Assembly: GCA_016860565.1 (NCBI GenBank)
Contig: BNGT01000007.1
Coordinates: forward strand, 1-32,246
Direction of reading: 5' to 3'
Length of the DNA: 32,246 bases
Source: Candidatus Mesenet longicola
GTDB lineage: Bacteria > Pseudomonadota > Alphaproteobacteria > Rickettsiales > Anaplasmataceae
The translations under genes were made by a program, and so were the position numbers. The notes beneath the pieces were generated by a model. It had not been told where the DNA came from, ran no database searches, and worked only from the letters and a program-made list of their open reading frames with translations. How positions within the stretch are numbered: the first letter of the stretch is position 1; each line of letters opens with the position of its first letter. Positions 8,329 to 20,300 of this stretch are shown here, piece by piece.

Positions 8329-11300
8329 TTATAAATGCATAACTTGAGTTATATTTTTTATAACAGAAACATCATTTAATTCAGTTGCAGGTATATTTAA
8401 ACTTAAGTTCAAATCATCATTGATCAATTCAGATGGTCTAATACTACTATTATATAAAACACTAGATAAGTTAGCATAATCAGTTGAATAGCTATTCCTT
8501 GATGTATTTTGTGCTTTTGGCGTAGTATATGACTCCTTATACCTACTTTCTTTACCTAAATCATAATAATCAATAATTTTTTGAACTATCAGGTATAAAG
8601 GATCATCTTCTGAAATTGAAACTATTTCAGAACTACCATATTTATTCGCAAATTCTTTGATTATATTTGATTCTTGCCTTTTACCTTCATTTAATTTTAT
8701 TTCACTTAAATTTTCTAATGAACTCAGTAAAATATCGTATATTTGATTTTTTGTTAAATATGTGTAGACAACCGCTTCCCCCAAAGCTGAAGTATATATA
8801 TCATCCTCTGAGATTGAGATATGCATTGACATATTACCTTGACTCATTGCTTGACTTATCATTTTACATATTTCTGTTTTTTTAAGCACTTTATAAGCCA
8901 ATTCGCGAATTTCATGATATATATCTTCTTTATCTTTTGATTTTATCTTATTATACCATCCTAATAGATAAGTTAATAATATGATGTTACCATCTTGGTT
9001 GCATAAACTTCTCATATACTCACTTTGCTTTTGCATATTATATCGTTTCACGTTATTAATTTGCTTTTTCATGGACTCTAATAACTTGTTAGTACATAAG
9101 TTATTTAAATAATTATTATCTACATCACATTTATCCTTTATAAGCTTAGCAACATTCGTTCGGCACGTATATATATCACTGTCTTTATATGGTTCAAAAT
9201 TGGCTTTTATTTCCTTACAAAGATCTTCTACTCTTTTTAAATTTTCTTTATTTAATTCTCCCAATACTTCATCATAAAATCCTACCATATTTTGAGATAC
9301 TTCATCTCTTCCAAATATCATACTTTTAATTTTTTCAAAAGCACTGCTCTCTGCTATCTTAGGATTGAATTTAATAGGCATCTGTCTTTTATGTGCTTGT
9401 TTTAGAGTTACATTGATATCTTGATCATCAATAAACCACCTACTTACAGGACTGACTATGCTTGACGTTAACAAATTACCTTTTGCTTTCATCCAACCAA
9501 ACAAACCATTTATCCATGAAGATGGTCTTACTCCACTGCTTGCTGCTATTTCAGGATAATTTCTTGAATCTATAGAAAGAAGTTTACGTTGAGTAGGTTT
9601 TCCTTTTTCTAGATCTAATTTTGCTTGCTGTAAAATTTCTACTATATTTGCACAATTTCCTTGCAGAGCTAAGTCTAAAGGTGTTCTATCATCAACAGTT
9701 AAAGCACTAACATCAGCACCTTTCTCAATAAGATACTTAACCACATCTGATAAATCTAATTGAACAGCCCAATGAAGAGGTGTCCAACCTTCATTATCTT
9801 TGATTTTAATATCAGCACCATAATTTACAAGAAGTTTAACTATATTTAAATTATTCTTTTGAATTGCCCAAAATATAGGAGACCAACCCTTTTTATCTTG
9901 AGTATTAACATTAGCACCTTGTCTGATACTGTTTTTAACTTTATCAAGATCTCCTTTTCCTGCAGCAATTAATAATCCTTTATTCAAACGTGCTTGTTCT
10001 AAATATCTTGCCACATCTGTACTATTTCTCTTAGTAGCTAGGCTTAAAGGTGTTTGGCCATATATATCTATAACATCAACACTAGCGCCCCTATTAAGAA
10101 GAAGTTTTACTACATCTAATCTATCTACTTCAACAGCAAGATGTAAAGGTGTTTGGCTATACATATCCGTAGTGTCAACATTAGCATTCCTATCAAGAAG
10201 GAGTCCTATCACATCTAATTTACCTGCCTTAACAGCAAGATGTAAAGGTTTACTATTACTGTCATTTTCAGATTCAACGCTAGCACCTTGATTAAGGAGA
10301 AATTGAACCATATCTAAATTACCCTCTTGAATAGCAGAATGTAAAGGTGTTCCTTGATACGTTATTTCATTATTAAACTTAGCACCCTGAGCTATAAGGA
10401 ATTTGACCACATCCCATTTACTTCCTTGAGCAGCATATAGTATAGGCGTCCAACCATTATTACTATCTTGAGCGTCTAAGCTAGCACCTTGCCTTACAAG
10501 ATCTTTAACTTTATTAAGATTACCACCTCGTACTGCAGTCAACAATTGTTCATTTAAACCTAATTGTGTTTTACCATCCTTATCTTTAACACTAATATCA
10601 GTTCCTTTACCTACAAGGTACTCCTCTACATCCAGATGGCCATTCCAAGAAGCCCAACGCAGAGGCGTCCAACCTTCATTATCTTTGGCCTTGATATCAG
10701 CACCATTATCTAAAAGAAGTTTAACCATATTTAAATTATTATTTTGAATTGCCCAGAATACAGGAGTCCAACCATTTTTATCTTGAGCATTAACATTAGC
10801 ACCTTTATTAAGGAGAAATTGAACCATATTCAAGTTACCTCTTTGAACTATAAAATGCAATAATGTTCCCTGATCCGTCATTTCATTAAACTTGGCACCC
10901 TGATCGATAAGAAATTTGACTACATCCCATTTACTTTTTTGAGCAGCACAGAATATAGGCGTCCTACCATCACTACCTTTAGCATCTAAGCTAGCCCCTT
11001 GACTTACAAGATCTTTGATTTTATCGAGGTCATCACCTTGTGCTGCAATCAATAATTTGCTATCCAGATCTAACTGGACTTGCTTTAAATATTCGATAAT
11101 ATCATTATGTTTTTTATCAACAGCAACATCTAGAGGCGTCCTACCATTGTTATCTTTAGAATTGATATTGGCATATTTACTTATAAGAAACTGCACCATA
11201 TCTACAAGATTAAACTGTGAAGCATAATGTAAAGGAGCCTTACCATCCTTATCCCTAGCATTAACACTAGCTCCTTTGCTAATCAGATTTTTAACTTTAT

Positions 11301-14300
11301 TAAGATCACCACCTTGCACTGCATTCAATAATTCTTTATTTAATTGTGCTTGTCCTAGATATTTTACAACATCATCATTTTTTTGATCGGCAGCAACATC
11401 TAAAGGTGTTTTTTTATCCTTGTCTTTAATCTCAAAATTAGCTCCTTTTTCTATAAGATACTTAACCACATCTAAGTGACCATTTCCAGAAGCCCAATGA
11501 AGAGGTGTCCAACCACTATTATCCGTAATGTTAGCATCAATTTTCTCTTCATCTATAAAATATTTTACTATATCCAGCTTACCGTTGGAAGCAGCACAGT
11601 GCAAGGGAAGTCTGCCACTATTATCTCTAATTTCTAAAATATTTTTCTCACCTATCAAACATTTAGTTGTGTGTAAATAATTACTTGAAGAAGTATTGCA
11701 TGAAAGAGTACTACCATTATTGTATTTAAATGTTGAATTAGCATGTTCTTCTATCAAGAACTTTACAACCTCTAAACGTCCTCTAAATGCAGCATAGTGC
11801 AGTGGTGTGTAACCTCGCTTATCAGTATCATTGATACCTGCTTTCTCGCTAAGAAAAAACTCTATGATATCCTTATTATTATTTTCAGCAGCAACATGTA
11901 TAGGCTTTTTACCATAAGGGCCTTTATCTGTAGCATTAATATCAGCACCTTTTTCTATCAAAAATTTTGCAATTTCTAAATGATCTTTAAATGCAGCCCA
12001 ATGTAGCGATGTCCAACTGTACATATCTGTAGTACTAACATTGGCGTTCTGACTGACAAGACTCCTAATTTTATTAAGATCGCCACCTTGTACTGCAATC
12101 AACAATTTTTCATCTAAATCTGATTGTACTTGCTTTATTATTTGTACTATATCTGTGTAATCCTTTGTATCAGCCAAATTTAAAGGTGTTTTATGATTTT
12201 TATCTTTAACTGCAATATTAGCACCTCTATTAAGAAGAAATTTAACCGTACTTGGTTTATCTCCTTGTACAGCTACGTGCAAAGGTGTAGAACCATTATT
12301 ATTTACGTAATTAATACTATTAGCATTTTTATCTAAAAGAAATTCAACTATTTCAAGATTGTTACTATACTGAGCAGCCACATGTAAAGGCGTATCGCCA
12401 TACACATCTTTAGCTTCAATATTAGCGTTCTTATCAAAAAGAAACTTAACTATGTCAAACTTGTTACTAAGAGCAGCAAAGTGTAAAAGTGTCCAATCAT
12501 TATTATCTTTAGTATCTAAGCTAGCACCTCGATTTGCAAGGCCTTCAACTTTATTGAGATCTCCATCTTGTACTGCAGTCAATAATTCTTTGTCCAAATC
12601 TAACTGTGTTTTTTCCAAAAATTTTCTTATATTTATGTAATTTTTTTTAACAGCTAAGTCTAAAGGTATTTCACCATCTTTATTTTTAGCCTTTAAGCTA
12701 GCTCCCTTTTCGATAAGATATTCCACTACTCTCAAATGATCATTCTGAGAAGCATAATGTAAAAGAGTGTTACCATTGCTATCTTTCACCTCTAAGCTAG
12801 TACCTTGGCTAACAAGATCCTCAACTTTATTAAGATCACCATCTTTTACTGCAGATAACAATTTTTCATTTAAGTCTGACTGTACTTGTTTTATCGTTTG
12901 TACTATATCTGTGTGACCTTTTTGAGCAGCTAAGTCTAAAGGTATTTTTCCATCTTTATTTTTAGCTTTTAAGCTAGCTCCCTTTTCGATAAGATATTCT
13001 ACTACTTTCAAGTGACCATTACTACAAGCATTATGTAGAGGAGTATTATCATTATTATCTTTAGTCTCTAAATTAGCACCTTGAGCAATAAGATCTTTAA
13101 CTCTGTTGAGATTGCCATCCTGTGCATTGATTGACAATCCTTGATCCAATTGCGCTTTCTTCAAAAGCTCTATCATATCTCCTTTAGTAGCTAAGTCTAA
13201 AGGTGTTTTGTCATTCATATCTGTAACGTTGACATTAGCACCTCTATTAAGAAGAAGTTTTACTACATTTAACCTTCCTGCTTCAACAGCAAGATGCAAA
13301 GGCTTTTTATCATCTTTGTCTTGAGATTCGATTACAGCACCTTCATCAAGAAGAAATTGAGCTATATCCAAATTACCCCCTTGAGCAGCAAAATGTAAAG
13401 GCGTTCCCTGATATGTTATTTCATTATTAAATTTAGCACCGTTACCAATAAGAAGCTTGACCACACCCCATTTACCTGACTGAGCAGCATAAAGTATCGG
13501 TGTCCAAGCACGTTCATCTTGAACTTCAATATTAGCCCCTCTGTCAAGAAGGAACTGAATCATATCCAAATTATCCTCTTGAGCAGCAAAATGTAAAGGC
13601 GTATGACCTTCCTTATCTTGAGCATCAATATTAGCATCTTTATCAAGAAGGAGCTTTACTATACTCCATTTACCTGACTTAGTAGCAAGAAATATTGGCG
13701 TATACCCAAACTTATCTTGAATTTCGATATTAGCACCTCTATCGAGAAGAAGTTTAACCTTATCCCAATCGCCTGCTTCAGAAGCGAGATGCAAAGCTGT
13801 CCTATTAAATTCACCCTGAGCATTTATGTCTCCATTACTTGGAATTTCCAAAGGTGCAGAACTTTCTTGTAAATCAATACTAGGCTTAACATATCTTAAG
13901 CTATCAATACTATCTGAATTATATATTTTATCTATTTCATTACTTAACAATATTTCTTTATCAATGAATTTTATAGATAATGTTTTCATTTTAGGTTCTT
14001 TATAGAAATCTCTAAAATATATAATACATAACTCGCTTGTCTCTATATCAGCATTAAAGGCATTGGTAACTATCAAGTCATATTTATCATGAAGATAAGT
14101 ATAATGTCCTGCCTTCTTAGATATAATTAACTTATTATTCTCTTCTATGTCTTGAGATGTTACTACAATAATTTTCTTATCAGAGATAAACAATGAAGAC
14201 TTTAAATCTAAACTATTATCGATTTCCACCTGTGCATTATCAAAAATAATTTGTAATTTTTTATACCACTTATTTATAAGGGCATCTTTCAGCCTGACTG

Positions 14301-17300
14301 TGATTACATCTTGCTGCAAGCCGATAGCTGATATAGACAGCTTAATTAATAAATCACTTTCGTCTTCAATAACCATTGGTATTGATTTTATACTTAAATC
14401 CCTATCTACTTGCTGCATCAACTGACGCAAATCTAATGTACTTCTTAAACTTTTCTTTCCATCGATATCATCGTTAATTACTACTTCCTGAATAGGAAAG
14501 TTTTCAATATCAAGTATTTCATGACCTGAAGTAATTATGCATACATCGTTTCTACCTAGAATAATATTTCTTCTCTCACTTGTATTAAGTTCACTGCATA
14601 TATCTTTTTTCATAAAATCTAGATAGAGATCAGTATTGACTTTTCCTTTATTATTCAAATAACTATCAAAATCTAATTTATTTTTTGATTGATTTAAGAA
14701 GGTGTGCCTTTCAACATCTTCAGCTATAGCAGATACTCTATTCACTATTTGCTGACCGTTTTCTTCAGTCAATATAGACTTATAGTCTACTACTTGTAAT
14801 GAATTTTCAGCATCTTCTACAATAATGTGCTGATTAGTATCATCTTTTAATTTGAGATAAATTGGTCTTGTAGCATTGTTTGTCATTTCTATATCAGGCA
14901 ACTGACGATTTAAAGAGACATTGCTTTTATTATCTCCAGTGCCAATACTCATATCTAAGCTAGTAATATCCCTTCTTTTTCTAGATCTACTACAATCTTC
15001 AACTCGCCAACCATCATAAATATAAAATTTGCCTTTTGGAATCCAAGTAAATACTCCACGTGCCATAGTCGATAGGTCAGGTGCACCATAATCGATTATT
15101 CCATAATTATGCCCATCATAAAGATCAGAAGAGTACAAAAACTCACCAGAATTATCTTTTATATAAACTTTGTCATTACTAGGTTCGATCTTCCAACCAC
15201 TATAAACTTTGTTTTTTGGAATCCAAGTAAATACTCTACGCCTATCTAAATCATAATTATAATCATTACTAGCAGAGTAAAGATATTCACCATAATAATC
15301 ATTCTTTATATGAACATTATTTCCACTACGTTCAATCAACCACCTACATTCATCACCTCCTTTTGAAGGATAAGTAGATACCCTTCGTCTATCTGAATCA
15401 TATGTATATTCAGTAGCACACAAATACTCATTAATCCTAATATCTTTAAAACACACTTTAGACAAAAATACCAAATTCTTTACTGATTTTGGTAATTTAT
15501 TTTTTAACCTTTCAAGATCATCTTTTTCTTCTGAACTGACCTTAGAATAGTTATTCATTTCCGTAACCTCTTTAATAGAGTAAGCTAATGCAACTATTGC
15601 ACTATTGTTCTTTGGTATTTTGTTAAATACAGCTATATAACCTGAAATAAACTGGCCAATATAATAGTGACTGCGTATAAATCTTAATATTCCTTCTATA
15701 CCTACACTTGCATACGTATCACTTACGGCTTCCTTAATTGCTTCACCAAATAACTTTTTATCAAAATTGTATACTTCATTCGTAAGTTTAATATTTGAAG
15801 CATTAGAATTATTAAGTATACCGTCCTTTAGCACCTTTTTGGCTGCATTTTTTATTGAATCTCTTAAATCACTTATACAAGATTCTACCAATCTTTTTGC
15901 TTCAGATGGAATATTTGCTTGGTTAACAACTTCCTGCTTTAAAATTTTAATCTGCTTTATCATTTTAAATGCATCATTGCTTTTAGCTTTGATCCTGTTA
16001 CAAAGAAGTTCGATTATACCTGAGTCATTATTGTAAGCGGCTAAATACAGAGGTATCCTACCATCGTTGTTTTTAGCCTCAATATTAGCACCTCTATCAA
16101 GAAGAAGCTTAATTATGTTTTGCTTTGCTTCCTCAACAGCCAAATGCAGAGATGTCTTACCCTTCTTACTTCTAATTTCAACGTTAGCACCTTTATCTAT
16201 AAGAAAGCCAACCATATCAAGATTGCCATAATGAACAGCATAGTGTAAAAGCGCTAAATTATCATTGTCGCAACTAGCACTATCTAAGGCATTAATGTTG
16301 CCTTTCTCCTCTAAGAATTTTTTGAATAAACTTTCGCTTAGTTCCACATTACCGTTGTAAACAGCATAATGTAAAGGTGTCCAATTCTGTGAACACTGAT
16401 TTTTATGTTCAGCATCAGCATTACTTTTTTTAGCAGTTTTATCAAGAAGAATTTTAACTTCATCCCATTTACCTTCATGAACTGCTGTACTTACCAATGG
16501 TTTCAATACTCCCAATCCTAAAGTTATCATCAACTTATTGCACTGATCTATTACGTTTGAACCATAACCATTCAGTAAGAGGTCAATTTCTGACTTTTCA
16601 AGCAATGTTAAAATCTGACTGCTACTTGGCATTTTATCTTTTAATTCCTCAATTTGCTCTAAACTACAGGAATTTTCTGTAAAGCCGACATGATCTTGAA
16701 GTGAAGAAAAACCTAAACATTGATATATTGGATTCTTGTTTTCCCTCATAAAATTATCAATTGATACTAAACATTTAAAGTCATTTTCTACTTTAAAAGC
16801 ATATTTACTTTTATTTTTATAATTTTCTGAAACTTTTTCAATTAAAGATTGTATTTTCCCCGTCTCAGATAAACTAAATCTATCTAATCTACGGATTGTT
16901 ATTGGCTCTAAACCTAGATCAAATTCTAGTGTAGAGATTCTATAAGACTCATTGCTATTCCAACTTTTTATATTGATTGTATGGTTAGATACTTTATCAA
17001 AAAACACCAAATCCGTATCATTACTAGAGATTTTAATCCGATCTGGAGTAATATTTTTTAATATCACTACTCCTACACGTTCTTCATCTTGTCCTACTAA
17101 AGTTAAAGTATCGTTTTGATTATGTGCAATACTGACAGACTGAGTAAAATCTATTACATATTCTTTTACAATTCTCTCATAATTACCTCTAAGTTTATCC
17201 TTATACTCAGTTACATCATCAACATTCTTTAATAACCCAGAAGATGGAGAAAGATGATCATTATTCCAGAGAGAATAAGAAATATTTTCCCATTTACTTC

Positions 17301-20300
17301 GTTCAGTATAAAAACCTTCTATTCTAATCATAAAAGGAATTTCACTTTCTCTTATTAATAAGAGATCATCTTTATCTTTATATTTCTCAATATCTTCAAG
17401 ACGGGAATCTATGACTACATGATCATCTTTAAAATCCTTAGATAACAAGAACATATTCTGAGTTTGTGTAGCCTGTAAAAAAGGAACTAATTTACCCTTT
17501 TCCAAAGAAGAACATGACATTGACTGTATATTAGGGATAAAAGTTTCTCCTTTTTTGTTCATAATTATAAGATGCCTATAATTAGGATTTTGAAGGTAAT
17601 TTTTTACTTGAATGTTACTATTATTGTGCTTCAAATACAGGTCACATTGCTGGATTGAAAAATCTTCCTCAACCGTCGACATAAATAGTGTATCTAGTTT
17701 TTTATCATTTGAATTATTATCAATCTTAACTTCTCTACCATCTACACCATTACCAATAATGTATACATCACTTCCTTCTCCACCTCTAGCAAACATGGTG
17801 CCTTGATCAAAGTTAATTATATCATCTTCTAAAGAACCAAAAACCGTATGTGGAACTACACCATTATCCTGATTTTGTACTTTATCTCTAATAACACTAA
17901 AGACTTTATAATCTTTATTATTCTTTAGAATCTTTTTGTAATGATTTTCAACATCCTTAAAATTATCTAAAGAATGTTCTGAATGTAACTCAAATGATTT
18001 AATTTCTATAGTTGGTGAGTCTGATTTCTCAATCTTAGGAACAATATTACTACCATTTTTGTCTATTAGTGCAAAGTGAGGTTTATTACTGCTTTGCTCA
18101 ACATAATTTTTTATATTAAAAGTAAATTTATTGTTTTGACCCAAATTTATTTTTAAAGATAAAGTGTTACTGTTTTTAGAATAAACTATTTGATCACAAT
18201 CACCTAATAGATCAATTTCCGGAAAAACTACAGTTCCTGTCCCATCTACATCAATTTCTGAATATAAACCCCTACCTTTATAGTCTGCAGTTTTTACGTA
18301 AAAAGTATAATTACTCTTTTCACCTTTAACTGTAGTATACGGCGAAATAATTACTTTTTTACAATTTTCAACTACATCTTTCTCATTGTTGTTAGAACCA
18401 CCACTACTATCTATGATAACATCACGATCATCAATTCCTGTTAAGTGCTCAAAGTAACCCATGCACAAAACCTCATCAACCTTATTCTTCCTTCCAACAT
18501 AGTAGTAATTAAAGATGCCGCTATTATCAATTTGATCATCGATCAGCCAATGACCATTTACTCTTGCCTTTAATGATCCAGAAGCATTAGGTTTAAAACG
18601 ATAGTTAAAGTTTACTCCTACAACTGTATCTTTCAGTTGGCTTAAATCAAGTATATTAACAGAGTTATTTCCACCAATAATTTTACCTGAGAAGTCAACA
18701 TCATTTACAATAAACCTATTTGCTACCCTATTACTACCACCAGTTACTTCTACTGTACCTGAACCAATTAGAAAATTATTATTCCATTCATTACTTCCAG
18801 CAATGACTCCTCTATCCACATTGCTTAAATCATAAACAATTGTTCTATTTTTTTGCATCATATTTACTTTTTTATCCTGGCTAATAACTATTGCATTTTC
18901 ACAATAGTACTGAGCTGATGGAACTGAGCTTTTAATACCTTTTTCATAATCTTGATTAGTAATCTGTGGTAAACAAATCCTGCTAGCACCTTCAGTATAA
19001 CTAGGTATAACACGCGAAAGGTTTCTTGTATTGGCATTTTTCCTATTCATCATAATTGTTGCATAATCTGAACGAAGAGTATTGCCGCTTACCTTCCCAA
19101 GACCAACACCGTAAGCAACAACTACATTAGGACTATTATCCAAAGCTTGCAAAACTCCTTCAGCTAGATTATTAACTATTTCCTTTCTAGCTGCAAGATG
19201 TTGGACGTCCTGTGGCATAGGTTGAAAAGCAAATGTATGCCAAAAAATGCGCCAATTTTCATCATGGGTTGTATCATACTTTTTTTCGTACTCTACGATA
19301 TTGCTAACACCACTATAAATCCCATATCCTACCATCAATCCAACTCCAACTGCAATACCAACTACCGGCATACCAAGTGCTGTAAGAGCAATACCAGAAA
19401 CAAACGATACAGTAGAAAAAGATATAGACGCTATATTATCCCTTATCTCCTTTTCTCCACATGGATTATTGCTATTCTCTCTTTTTTTGCAATCTACAAG
19501 ATTACTTGCAGACATGCCTATATCAACAATATCAAATACACCGGATATAGCTCCTGCAATACCTTTTGCTATTGTGCTTCCAAACTTTACACCTGCAATT
19601 CGAATAGCAAATTTTGTCTGTTTACCCAGAGTGCCTGATACAATTTTTCCTGCAACCTTTTCAGCTGATGCTACAACTTTTGGAGTAATTTTAACCATTA
19701 CATTCTCAATTGGTTGAGATGCAAAAGACCATGCTATCCCACCTAAATTTAATCCACAATCTGTTGCCGTTCCATCTTTACAAGATACAATAGCTCCATG
19801 AATTCCTCTTATTAATTGTATTCCACCTGCAGCATTCATTAACCTGCCTTTTAATTTTGAGTTTTTTGTTGAGCTACCAGTTTGCTGTGAAACGTCACTA
19901 TATAAGTCCTTAACACGTTCATTTTGAACATAACGTTCATATCCTCGGTCTTCAATGACTTTATCAAGTGAGTACTTACGATCACCTTCAATACTTTTGT
20001 CTCCAATGAACTCTATTAGCTGAGCATTTTTCTTTTCGTTTTGATTGCTTTTGACATAAGTTAAGAACTTATCGCTATCAATTATAATCTTATCTACATT
20101 ATTTTCATCTACCTTTCCCCTACTAAGTTTTTCTACATCATCTTTTGAGAATGAACAAGAATTAGTACTCCTTTTTCTTCTATTACCTTGCTTTACACAA
20201 TTATTTAGGTCAAATCTAGGTTGTTGTGTTTCAGCAAGTACAGCCTCTAAGTTAGCTATGCGTTGTGGATCTACACTTAGTGCATTTGAAACATCTTCTC

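Noticed and set aside
9600..13830. CRISPR array or non-coding tandem repeats
   Set aside because: The periodicity of about 99 bp is coding, in one continuous frame with ankyrin consensus and diverged copies; there are no identical repeats with unique spacers.
19198..19717. Plus-strand open frames of 146 and 82 codons opposite the giant gene
   Set aside because: They lie within the pore-region coding sequence on the other strand, have odd Cys/Tyr/Asn-rich composition and no ribosome-binding site; they are antisense shadows.
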